From JAAYAY01 sp964429355 (GTDB lineage Bacteria; Planctomycetota; Planctomycetia; Pirellulales; Thermoguttaceae), in contig CAYSCH010000062.1 of the NCBI GenBank assembly GCA_964429355.1, positions 1-32,303 on the forward strand: 32,303 nt of DNA, written 5' to 3'. Every line of letters begins with the position of its first letter. The first letter of the stretch is position 1. This document shows, one piece after another, positions 1 through 7,462 of this stretch. Both the position numbers and the translations under genes were made by a program. The notes beneath the pieces were generated by a model. It was not told the origin of the DNA and searched no databases. It was given only the letters and a program-made list of their open reading frames with translations.

Positions 1-233
1 ACCAGGATTCCCATCCCGGCCGAGAGCCAGAGTCCTCGCGGCGTGGTTCCATCCTCCAGGGCAAACGACAGGATCGCAGGCGTCATCAAGACGCAACACG
101 CGCCGACCGCGATCGCAATCCGTATGGCGGCCCGCAGGGGAGTACGGGCGTAAGTCCCGAAGAGTCTGCCGCCGAGGTCGAGAAGGAGGGCAAGTTCCCC
201 GAGAATGACTGGGATCATCAGCACGCTGGACAT
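1..233 (-). CDS. Partial membrane protein, 3' part outside window
   Basis: The reading frame opens with ATG at 233 on the minus strand and stays open to base 1, giving 77 visible residues; its end lies outside the window. A purine-rich GGAGAGG stands a few bases before the start. The N-terminus (MSSVLMIPVILGELALLLDL) is hydrophobic and starts a first membrane segment. A second hydrophobic stretch (AIRIAIAVGACCVLM) follows a basic loop rich in Arg, and a third begins at the window edge. This pattern suits an integral inner-membrane protein. I do not recognise the family. It is divergent from the hydrolase at 826, with a long spacer between. Confidence 0.55.
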   Translation of the reverse strand, partial: MSSVLMIPVILGELALLLDLGGRLFGTYARTPLRAAIRIAIAVGACCVLMTPAILSFALEDGTTPRGLWLSAGMGIL

Positions 234-825
234 CTTCCTCTCCTCCCCAGGAACGGACGTCACTCTGGGCAGCCCAATAGCATGACTTCCTCGGCCGCCA
301 CTGACCAATTCGCGAAAAGAACCGTCCAGTCCACTATCATCCTTTCTCCTTTTCTCCCGGGCAAGGAATCTTGGGCTGGGCTTCGGGGTAATTGTCGAAC
401 GTGGCTTCCACTGGGACAAGCCGCAGTGGCGGCCTTCAGAGTCTCGGCTCTGGGGGCGTCATTGTCACATAGGAGTGCGAGAACATGGGGCCCCCGGTCG
501 CCGGCGAGAATTACACTCCCCGCATAGGGGCCGCCCTGTTCCGTCTTCTCATACGAGACTCCACAGTCCAATCCAACGCATGCCCCCCATCCTTGTGTAT
601 CTCTTGTCCCTATGCGATGCTTCCCCCCGTTCCATTTCGATTCTCACTGAATAAACTACCTACGTGGGCCGAGTCTATCCGTGAGAAAGGCAGTGAGACG
701 CACCGATGGAACGCGGTTATCTGTGTTCGCCTCAGCACGTCGATGCTCATGGGCGGAGCCGCCGAAATGGTCGCCCACGGAACGGCCGTCGTGATCGATT
801 GAGAAACTTCTCGGGAAACAAAGCC
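234..825. other. Intergenic spacer with no supported gene
   Basis: This 592-base stretch separates two divergent genes. Short open frames exist on both strands, but none has a convincing ribosome binding site, a recognisable protein pattern or coding-like composition. It presumably carries the promoters of both flanking genes. I could not pick out a convincing -35/-10 pair. Confidence 0.5.
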
Positions 826-2169
826 ATGCACAAGTCCTTCGCCATCCTCCTGGTCGGCCTGATCACCGTTTCCGGTCGCGACCCAGTGCACGGGCAGGCC
901 GTTGCCGCCGGCGATCTTGAAACCCGGGCACGACAGTTCATCGAGCAGCTTCACGCCGGCCAATACGATCGGGCTGTCCAGAGCTTCGATGCCGCGATGA
1001 CCGCCGTGATGCCGGCGAGCAAACTGCAGGACGCGTGGAAGTCGTTGTCACCCGGGTCCGGAGCGTTCAAGGAGATCGTCGCCGTGACGATCACCAAACA
1101 GGGCAAGTTCGATATCACCGTCGTGACGTGCCGATTCGAAAAGGACCAGCTCGACGTCAAGCTCGTCTACGACACGGAAGGCAAGTTGAGCGGGCTGTGG
1201 TTCGCGCCGGCCACGCCCCCTCCGAGCCCGCCTCCTCCCTATGCGGATCCAACGTCGTTTAGTGAAGAAGAAGTGACCGTTGGCTCCGGCTGGTGGGCAC
1301 TCCCCGGCACGCTCGCCCTGCCCGTCGGCGAGGGGCCGTTCCCGGCCCTCGTGCTTGTGCATGGCTCAGGCCCCAACGACCGCGACGAAACACTGGGCCC
1401 CAACAAGCCCTTTCGCGATCTGGCCTGGGGACTGGCCAGTCGCGGGATCGCCGTGTTGCGCTACGAAAAACGAACCAGACACCATCGTCTCAAAATGGCC
1501 TTGGTCGCAAACAGCGTGACCGTCAAGGAAGAAACCATCGACGATGCGCTCGCCGCCGTGGCTACCCTTCGTGGCACGGAGAAGATCGACGCGAAGAGAA
1601 TCTTCGTCCTGGGCCACAGTCTGGGCGGAATGCTGATTCCCAGGATCGCGGCGGGGGATGAGAGCGTGGCGGGCTTCATCATTTTCGCCGGCACGAGCCG
1701 GCCGTTTGAAGAAATTATCCTCGAGCAAATGGAATACGTTCTTGCCCTGAATGATGGACTCTCGGTGGAAGATCGCCAGACGCTTGAGAATCTCCGGGCG
1801 CAGGTCGCCCGGGTGAAGTCCGCGGAGATATCGAAGGAGACTCCTGCTTCCGATTTGCCACTCGGTGTTCCCGCCAGTTACTGGCTTGACCTGCGGGGCT
1901 ACGAACCAGCACAAGAAGCAACCCAGATCGAAAAACCACTCCTCGTCGTCCAGGCAGGCCGTGATTACCAGGTGACGATGGATGACTACGCACTCTGGCA
2001 ACGGGCACTTTCAGGAAAGCCGAACGTTACCTTCCGCCTCTATCCCAAGTGCAATCATCTATTCATCGAAGGCGAAGGGGAGTGCACTCCCGCCACGTAT
2101 GCCGAACCGGGGCACGTTGCGAAGTCGGTCGTTGAGCATCTCGCGAATTGGATTCAGACGCAACGCTGA
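826..2169 (+). CDS. Secreted DUF3887 - alpha/beta hydrolase
   Basis: This is a 447-residue serine hydrolase of the dienelactone-hydrolase/acyl-peptidase type. A signal peptide (about residues 1-24, MHKSFAILLVGLITVSG) supports ATG 826; the frame is open further upstream but that part is not protein-like. Residues 30-128 resemble the DUF3887 domain, and a proline-rich linker follows (129-142). The catalytic domain then shows an HGSGP oxyanion-type loop near 179 and the nucleophile elbow GHSLGG with Ser265. Asp380 (in QAGRDYQ) and His411 (in CNHLF) complete a plausible triad. The true substrate cannot be read from the sequence; an ester or peptide is likely. It is convergent with the nucleoside hydrolase downstream. 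Confidence 0.85.
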   Translation: MHKSFAILLVGLITVSGRDPVHGQAVAAGDLETRARQFIEQLHAGQYDRAVQSFDAAMTAVMPASKLQDAWKSLSPGSGAFKEIVAVTITKQGKFDITVVTCRFEKDQLDVKLVYDTEGKLSGLWFAPATPPPSPPPPYADPTSFSEEEVTVGSGWWALPGTLALPVGEGPFPALVLVHGSGPNDRDETLGPNKPFRDLAWGLASRGIAVLRYEKRTRHHRLKMALVANSVTVKEETIDDALAAVATLRGTEKIDAKRIFVLGHSLGGMLIPRIAAGDESVAGFIIFAGTSRPFEEIILEQMEYVLALNDGLSVEDRQTLENLRAQVARVKSAEISKETPASDLPLGVPASYWLDLRGYEPAQEATQIEKPLLVVQAGRDYQVTMDDYALWQRALSGKPNVTFRLYPKCNHLFIEGEGECTPATYAEPGHVAKSVVEHLANWIQTQR

Positions 2170-2184
2170 CTCACTGCTCGGCAA

Positions 2185-2253
2185 TCGCCGCAACCGGCGA
2201 CGGACGTCGAAATCGCAGACTTCTCGTCGGTAGCTTTCTGCGGCGGCGACGAG
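2185..2253. other. Two hairpins between convergent genes
   Basis: Two perfect inverted repeats lie between the converging hydrolase and nucleoside hydrolase genes. TCGCCG (2185-2190) pairs with CGGCGA (2195-2200) across a 4-base loop. CTCGTCG (2223-2229) pairs with CGACGAG (2247-2253). Neither is followed by a T-run, so an intrinsic terminator role is only a guess from position. Confidence 0.3.
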
Positions 2254-2303
2254 ACGGCCGCGGTTGTTTCCGGAATCGCGCTGGCTATGTTCTCGAGCTG
2301 GCT

Positions 2304-3266
2304 CTAAACATCAAACCGGTTGCGGCTGGTTCGGCGCCCGGAATTCACCAGACTGGCGATCAACTCCCGCACGACGTCGTCTTTCTGCATGTCCGTAGCC
2401 ACTTCCAAATTGTAGCGCCATGCAGGCACGCGGCGACGATCGAACACGGTGGCTCCCATCGTCAGATCGCCCCGGGTTTCCACGTCGCCGGCCATCTCCT
2501 TGGTGGTAAACAGCTCTGGATTAGCAACCGCCATCAGGGTCACGGAATCGTGAACGTGAATGCCTTCCAACCCGAACTGCTGACGATAGGCTCGAAACGC
2601 CGGCGGCAGGATCTGGTGCAGCAACCCGCCTACCTTGGTCGACTCGGGCGGGAGCTGGTTGAGCAGGTCGTAGGATAAGACAACGCGATTGGTGACATCC
2701 AGCGGAACCAGGGTTTTGGTGCACAACGAACGAAGTACGGCACGTGCCGACTCGGGATCGCAATAGAAATTGAACTCGGCCGCAGGGGTGATATTCCCCG
2801 GCACGGCCACCGTGCCACCGCTGATTGCCAGTCGCCCTACCAAGGACGGCAACTCCGGATCTCGCTGAAAGGCCCGGGCAACGTTCGTCAGCGGCCCAAG
2901 GGCAATAATCGTCACCTCTTCGGGGTTCGCCCGAACCTCATCGCAGATGATCTTCTCGGACGGGTGACGGGTACGAAGTTCGGCCACATCCAGGTGGACG
3001 CCCCCAAGACCGTCGATCCCGTGGAGGTGACGGCCATCCACCGGCAGGCCGTTGTCGGCATACGACGCCACTCCGAGCCGCGGCCATTTCGGAGGATCCA
3101 ACTGTTCGATCAGGGCCTGAACATTCCGTGTGGCAACCTGAGGCGATACATTCCCCGCAACGGCTGTCACCGCAATCACATCCAGCTTCGGATCGAACAA
3201 GGCCATGCACAATGCCAAGGCATCGTCGATCCCCGGATCGAGGTCCAAAATCACCTTTTTCGGCAT
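2304..3266 (-). CDS. Inosine/uridine-preferring nucleoside hydrolase
   Basis: This enzyme cleaves the N-glycosidic bond of ribonucleosides to ribose and free base in salvage. The 320-residue product has the family's calcium-binding aspartate cluster DLDPGIDD at residues 8-15, an EFNFYCDPESA motif near 164-174, and the C-terminal active-site pair His239-Asp240 in HVHDSVTLMAV. Length is typical (310-330). I chose ATG 3266 because AGGA sits 5 bases upstream; an in-frame GTG at 3290 would add eight residues but lacks such a site. No signal peptide is seen, so it should be cytoplasmic. Base preference cannot be decided from sequence. Confidence 0.9.
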   Translation of the reverse strand: MPKKVILDLDPGIDDALALCMALFDPKLDVIAVTAVAGNVSPQVATRNVQALIEQLDPPKWPRLGVASYADNGLPVDGRHLHGIDGLGGVHLDVAELRTRHPSEKIICDEVRANPEEVTIIALGPLTNVARAFQRDPELPSLVGRLAISGGTVAVPGNITPAAEFNFYCDPESARAVLRSLCTKTLVPLDVTNRVVLSYDLLNQLPPESTKVGGLLHQILPPAFRAYRQQFGLEGIHVHDSVTLMAVANPELFTTKEMAGDVETRGDLTMGATVFDRRRVPAWRYNLEVATDMQKDDVVRELIASLVNSGRRTSRNRFDV

Positions 3267-3634
3267 CCGAATCCTCGTATCTCGCGTCACACGAACGGTT
3301 TGCTACTACGGGGGGATTGTAGAGAACCTAATCCGCTCCGACAAGGGGGTAAAGCAAATCCTCTCGCACGGAGAAATGGACAATCTGGACAACATGCGTC
3401 GTTTCGAACAGACCGCCCACAACTGTTGTCACGTCACTTGGCCGGTTAGAATGGCCCGCTTTCCAATAGCGTTCTTCGCTCCAGTCACCACCCGAATTGC
3501 CGACGGAATAGAAGTGGCGTTTCCTCGATTGCCGTTGCCGCTTCTGTTGGATCAGACGCTATGCTGGATAACCAGTTGGGATGCACCAGAAGTGTCGGTT
3601 CGCCGGCATCACCTCGGACGCGAAGAGAACCGCA
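3267..3634. other. Divergent intergenic region
   Basis: This is the 368-base spacer between the divergent nucleoside hydrolase and trpD. It should contain both promoters, but I see no consensus-like promoter pair, strong hairpin or supported small gene. Confidence 0.4.
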
Positions 3635-4648
3635 ATGATCAAACCGATCGTGGCACGAGTCAAACGAGGCGAAAGCCTGACCATGGAGGAGATGTCCGCC
3701 GCGATTGGACTGATTATGGACGGAGCCTGCGACCAGGACGATATTGCGGACTTCCTCGTTGGCCTTCACGAGAAAGGCGAGACGGTGGCGGAAGTGGCTG
3801 GTGCCGCGGCTGCCATGCGGCTCCATATGACACCCATCCGCACAGAGCGGCCGGATGTCATCGATGTGGTTGGAACGGGCGGAGACGGCTCCGGGACGTT
3901 CAACATCAGCACGGCAGCCGCACTGGTGACCGCCGCCGCCGGGCAGCCTGTCGCCAAACACGGCAATCGCCGCTTCACCAGCAAGAGCGGTTCGGCGGAT
4001 GTGTTGGCGGAGTTGGGAGTGAACATCGAGGCCGATGTGGCACAAGTCGAGTCCTGCCTGGAAGAATTGGGCATCTGCTTCTGCTTCGCCCCGCTCCTTC
4101 ATCAAGCCATGAAACATGTCGGCCCCGTCCGCAAGAAAATTTCCACGCCAACAATCTTCAATATTCTCGGGCCGTTGGCCAATCCCGCTCAGGCACCCTA
4201 CCAATTGCTCGGGGTTGGCAAACCCCACTTGCGGCCGCTGCTTTCAGAGGCCCTGGCGTTGCTCGGTTCCCGGCGTGTGCTCGTCGTCCACGGCACGGAC
4301 GGGCTGGACGAGGTGACCGTGGGAGCTTGTACGGAGGTCACCGAAGCCAGCGGTGGGCAACTCAAGGAGTTTGTCTGGACTGCCCACGATTTCGGACTGC
4401 CAACCGGTTCCCGCGAGACAATGCTCGTTGAGACTCCGATGGAGAGCGCTGACTTGATTCGTCGGATTCTGGCGGGAGAGAAAGGCCCCCATCGCGATGT
4501 CGTCGTTGCCAACGCAGCCGCGGCGCTGTGGACGGTTGGCAAGTCGGAATCGCTGATGGAATGCGCCCATCGGGCGGCCGAGGCCCTCGATAGCGGTGCT
4601 ACGGCCGAACTGCTCGCTTGCCTCGTCCGACGGAGCAACCAATGCTGA
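3635..4648 (+). CDS. trpD: Anthranilate phosphoribosyltransferase
   Basis: TrpD joins anthranilate to PRPP, giving phosphoribosyl-anthranilate, the second committed step to tryptophan. The 337-residue product has the PRPP-binding GTGGDGSGTFNIST motif at residues 80-93, KHGNR at 108-112 (anthranilate/PRPP contact) followed by SKSGSADVLAELG, and a DGLDE metal-binding motif. Length matches the family (about 335-345). ATG 3635 is preferred because the conserved N-terminal helices begin there; an upstream ATG at 3581 adds an unconserved tail. No other trp gene lies in the window, so this is an orphan trp gene. Its last codons overlap the start of the MFS gene, which implies translational coupling. 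Confidence 0.93.
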   Translation: MIKPIVARVKRGESLTMEEMSAAIGLIMDGACDQDDIADFLVGLHEKGETVAEVAGAAAAMRLHMTPIRTERPDVIDVVGTGGDGSGTFNISTAAALVTAAAGQPVAKHGNRRFTSKSGSADVLAELGVNIEADVAQVESCLEELGICFCFAPLLHQAMKHVGPVRKKISTPTIFNILGPLANPAQAPYQLLGVGKPHLRPLLSEALALLGSRRVLVVHGTDGLDEVTVGACTEVTEASGGQLKEFVWTAHDFGLPTGSRETMLVETPMESADLIRRILAGEKGPHRDVVVANAAAALWTVGKSESLMECAHRAAEALDSGATAELLACLVRRSNQC

Positions 4649-5865
4649 ATCGCTCCACTTTTCGGCTTGTTCTCCTGGTATCCCTGGCCCACGCGCTGGT
4701 GCATATCTTCGAGCATTCGTTTGCCTGTGTGGAGCAACTCGTGGTCACCGACGACACGTTCGCGATCCTGTCGGAAGTGCGCAGGCAGACGTCCGGCCAA
4801 CTTGGCAGCACGCTCCGACTCCCCTTCGGGCTCTGCGCCATGCTCGCGGGCTGGCTGGCCGATCGATACGGCTCGAAATGCCTTCTCCAGGTCTATCTGG
4901 TCGGGGCCAGCGCGGCCGCCCTGCTCGCCTTCTGGTCACCAAACTTGGCGGCAATGTACGCATCGATGTTCGTTCTCGGCATGTTTGCCAGTATCTATCA
5001 CCCTGCCGGCGTGAGCCTGATCACCCACCACACCACGCCGGAAAACCGCTCCCTTGCGCTGGGTTATCATGGCATTCTGGGAGCGGCGGGTACCGCCGCG
5101 GGGCCCCTTCTTGCCGGAGTGATCCTCGCCAATGGTGCCCAGTGGCGGCAGTACTATCTCGCACTGTCGGTCCCCGGCATCCTGCTCGCCTTGATCTTCC
5201 GATCCATGCTGTCCGATCAGGATGGCAGGGTCCCGCACGAGTCAACCGGCGACAACCAACCGCACCCTGAAGACAAGACCCACTGGGACGCCTACATCAC
5301 CTTGCTTTTCGTCACCAGTCTGGCAGGGATCGTCTATGCCGGAATCCTCAACTTCCTCCCGAGATATCTGGATCAAACCGGCTTGAATTTCCAGATTCCC
5401 AAAGAAAGTCTCCGGAACTACCTCACAGCAAGCGTCCTGGCCTTGGGGGCCATCGGGCAGTATACGGCCGGACGATTGGCCCGCCCCTCCACCCTCGAGG
5501 CCCTCATTGCAGCGTCGTTCTTCGCCACCGCTCCATTCGTCTTCTGGATGGGATTCGCCGAAGGCCACGCCCGGCTCTGGGCGGCTGGCGGATTCACCAC
5601 CCTGTTCTTCATGCACCAGCCCCTCGTAAACAGCCTCATTGCCAAGTACGTCCCACGACGGCGGCGAAGCCTGTGTTTCGGCCTGAGTTTCTCGGTCGGC
5701 TTCGGAGTCGGCAGTATCGGTCCAACCGTTTCGGGTTTGGCCCAGACCAATTTGCGCAACTTCACCATCCTGGGAACCTTGTTAACGATCGCCGCAGTCC
5801 TGTGCCTGTCCCTGTGGTGGAGATACGGCGGCCAAGACCAGCAGCAGGCGGTTCTCGGTGGGTAA
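4642..5865 (+). CDS. MFS transporter (Fsr-like), coupled to trpD
   Basis: This is a 407-residue integral membrane protein with about 12 hydrophobic segments, typical of the major facilitator superfamily. The conserved loop 2-3 signature appears as GWLADRYGSKCLL after the second segment. A charged cytoplasmic loop (around residues 195-215, rich in D, E, H and K) separates the two six-helix halves. The stretch MFASIYHPAGVSLI resembles fosmidomycin-resistance (Fsr)-type exporters, but the substrate is unknown. ATG 4642 has GGAG ten bases upstream and overlaps the trpD stop in an ATGCTGA arrangement, so the two should be co-translated. The pairing hints at transport of an aromatic or related metabolite, which is inference only. 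Confidence 0.85.
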   Translation: MLNRSTFRLVLLVSLAHALVHIFEHSFACVEQLVVTDDTFAILSEVRRQTSGQLGSTLRLPFGLCAMLAGWLADRYGSKCLLQVYLVGASAAALLAFWSPNLAAMYASMFVLGMFASIYHPAGVSLITHHTTPENRSLALGYHGILGAAGTAAGPLLAGVILANGAQWRQYYLALSVPGILLALIFRSMLSDQDGRVPHESTGDNQPHPEDKTHWDAYITLLFVTSLAGIVYAGILNFLPRYLDQTGLNFQIPKESLRNYLTASVLALGAIGQYTAGRLARPSTLEALIAASFFATAPFVFWMGFAEGHARLWAAGGFTTLFFMHQPLVNSLIAKYVPRRRRSLCFGLSFSVGFGVGSIGPTVSGLAQTNLRNFTILGTLLTIAAVLCLSLWWRYGGQDQQQAVLGG

Positions 5866-6167
5866 TTGCTGCGGTTATCTCGCCTGGACGAAAGGTGTGC
5901 AAGACGGGGACGAGTTGTCGATAGAAACAGACGACCGGGAGACGATATCCACCCTTGTGTCGCATACGGGCGAGCTGAATGCCGCCGGGCCGATGAATCG
6001 AGCCGCGTAGATCGGCCGGACTTTGCCCGTCCGTCCGACTGCAGTCACGAAACAGACACCCCCTCTAGAGAGTAATCTGCCTTTCCAGGTTGCATGGCTC
6101 GCGATAGATTAGAGGGTTCACTGAAAGGGCGAGGCCACGGCACCCAGTCTGGCAATGGGGACAGGCA
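5866..6167. other. Intergenic, no supported gene
   Basis: After the MFS stop there is about 300 bases with no open frame that looks like protein and no clear promoter. It leads into the hairpin-rich stretch ahead of the tiny basic gene at 6319. Confidence 0.4.
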
Positions 6168-6275
6168 TCCTCCATCTTGGGAGGACAACCGGCGTGACAC
6201 GCAAGGGCCAGTCCCTTTCTGGCTAGTCATATCAAGTAACTGACAACAGGATGGGTCGCACAAACCAGACCCATC
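6168..6275 (+). promoter_or_regulatory. Three-hairpin leader ahead of small basic gene
   Basis: Three perfect inverted repeats are packed into about 110 bases upstream of the 32-residue gene. TCCTCC (6168-6173) pairs with GGAGGA (6180-6185). GCCAG (6207-6211) pairs with CTGGC (6219-6223). GATGGGTC (6250-6257) pairs with GACCCATC (6268-6275) across a 10-base loop. The last ends 43 bases before the start codon and leaves the ribosome binding site free. A structured 5' leader or a small RNA is possible. No known riboswitch consensus was recognised. Confidence 0.35.
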
Positions 6276-6318
6276 AAACACAATTCCAATTGCAGACGTA
6301 GACAAGGAGATCACCCAC

Positions 6319-6417
6319 ATGGCCAAACCCGGTAGAAAACTCAAGAAAGCGAATCACGGCAAACGCCCGGCCTCGAGCAAGGCTCGCAAGCAGAAACGCC
6401 AGGTCGTGCGAACCTAG
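6319..6417 (+). CDS. Tiny, highly basic protein (32 aa)
   Basis: ATG 6319 to TAG 6415-6417 encodes MAKPGRKLKKANHGKRPASS and then a tail of K, R and Q ending in VVRT. Thirteen of 32 residues are Lys or Arg, with one His and no acidic residue, so it should bind nucleic acid or ribosomes. The start is preceded by AAGGAGAT at 6304-6311, the strongest ribosome binding site in the window, at near-ideal spacing. I recall similar short MAKPGRK-type proteins in planctomycete genomes but cannot verify this here. A ribosome-associated role like that of other tiny basic proteins is inference. It is too short for most gene callers and is easily missed. Confidence 0.7.
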   Translation: MAKPGRKLKKANHGKRPASSKARKQKRQVVRT

Positions 6418-6662
6418 GACTCGTCACCAGCCGGAGGGACGTTGCCATCAGCTCGTCGGAACTGCCAGAAGAAGGGGACCGTCTCCCGGCAGAACTTTGC
6501 CGAGTGCCTTGCGCCAATCGGATTGGAACGATCCCTGGGGATTCAAAAAACTAAGACGGGCCGAGAACTGTCGATCCGGATTGTTCCTTGCGGCGGGTCG
6601 GGCCGGGTTGTTGGGCACCGGCGAGTCGCTGCCGACTTGAACCGTACGAGAAGGAGTTGAGT

Positions 6663-7175
6663 GTGCCGAAGAACCTGATAATTGATCCCTCTGAGTACGA
6701 TCTGAATCACGTGATTGCGGATATCGAAGAAATCCGCAAGTGCAATTGCCAACGTTTTGAGATGGAGCAGTTGACTGCGATCGTCTTTGAGGATCGTGAT
6801 CGGCACATTTGCGTGGGCTACAAGGACCTGACCGAGAACGAATTCTGGGTTCGCGGACACATGCCGGGCATGCCGATCATGCCCGGGGTGATCATGTGCG
6901 AGGCAGCCGCCCAACTGGCCAGCTATTACACGCAGCATCAGAAACTGATGGATGCGGAGATGATGGGTTTCGGAGGGTTGGAGGACGTTCGGTTCCGGGG
7001 AGTGGTTCACCCGGGCGATCGGTTTGTGGTAGTTGGCCAGTTGATCAAGATCCGCAGCTCTCTGATGATCAGCCGCTTCCAGTGCATCGTCCACGACAAC
7101 GTTGTCTGTGAAGGTACGATCAAGGGGATCCCGCTTCCGGTCGAGGCGATTCGCGGAATCCAGGGGAAAGACTAA
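6663..7175 (+). CDS. fabZ: FabZ-like 3-hydroxyacyl-ACP dehydratase
   Basis: A hot-dog-fold dehydratase of fatty acid elongation that removes water from 3-hydroxyacyl-ACP. The 170-residue product carries the family's active-site block RGHMPGMPIMPGV, followed by EAAAQ. Catalytic His66 and Glu80 are 14 residues apart, as in FabZ enzymes. The downstream strands (FRGVVHPGDRFVV) also match the fold. The start is GTG 6663, chosen because AAGGAG at 6651-6656 lies six bases upstream; the sequence before it is not protein-like. The usual FabZ phenylalanine after the His (HFPG) is Met here. It could therefore be a specialised paralog rather than the main FabZ. A structured repeat abuts its stop codon. 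Confidence 0.85.
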   Translation: MPKNLIIDPSEYDLNHVIADIEEIRKCNCQRFEMEQLTAIVFEDRDRHICVGYKDLTENEFWVRGHMPGMPIMPGVIMCEAAAQLASYYTQHQKLMDAEMMGFGGLEDVRFRGVVHPGDRFVVVGQLIKIRSSLMISRFQCIVHDNVVCEGTIKGIPLPVEAIRGIQGKD

Positions 7176-7358
7176 ATGGCCTTGCGTGATTCCCGGAAGA
7201 AATAGTCGCCATGAAGATAGCCGCGTGGGCTTGCCCCGCGCTCGGGTTTCGTCCCTGTTTTGCCCGCGAACCCCTGTTTCGACGGCGAACTCTGTCAGCC
7301 CCGGCCCATCGAGTTCGTCCAGTGCCTTGCCGCAATTCCCTCCGGGAACCCTGCAAGG
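7172..7358 (+). repeat. Structured intergenic repeat, copy 1
   Basis: This stretch recurs at 18182-18305. Block A (7172-7208) begins CTAAATGGCCTTGCGTGATT and ends GAAATAGTCG, differing from copy 2 at only a few positions. Block B (about 7285-7358) contains GAACTC (7287-7292) pairing with GAGTTC (7311-7316) over an 18-base loop. It also contains CCTTGC (7325-7330) pairing with GCAAGG (7353-7358), with an inner TTCCC/GGGAA stem. Stem positions and lengths are the same in copy 2. Between the blocks lies a GC hairpin (CGCGTGGG / CCCCGCG, about 7223-7241). The element starts at the stop codon of the upstream gene. Confidence 0.75.
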
Positions 7359-7386
7359 CTGATTAGGCTTCTTACGTTCACAAATG

Positions 7387-7421
7387 AAGGGAGGATTCTC
7401 TGCCAGAGTCCTCCCTTTTTT
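7387..7421 (+). terminator. Strong intrinsic terminator
   Basis: AAGGGAGGA (7387-7395) pairs perfectly with TCCTCCCTT (7409-7417). Inside it, CTCT (7398-7401) pairs with AGAG (7405-7408) around a GCC loop. The first stem runs directly into a T-run (T6 at 7416-7421). It should end plus-strand transcription coming from the FabZ-like gene and the repeat, and it separates them from the convergent Gfo/Idh genes. Confidence 0.85.
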
Positions 7422-7462
7422 GTGCCCATTCCTGGAACTGCACTCCGGTGCGTCACGAAGCA

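Noticed and set aside
260..571. Minus-strand open frame of 103 codons upstream of the hydrolase
   Set aside because: No ribosome binding site, no recognisable protein pattern, and it overlaps equally long frames on the other strand.
6442..6660. Plus-strand open frame between the tiny basic gene and the FabZ-like gene
   Set aside because: It starts with TTG, lacks a ribosome site and has no protein-like pattern. The real feature nearby is the AAGGAG for GTG 6663.
7211..7364. A small protein within repeat copy 1 (starting MKIAAWACPALG)
   Set aside because: The matching region of copy 2 has a one-base indel between the two conserved stems that shifts the frame, so structure rather than coding is conserved.
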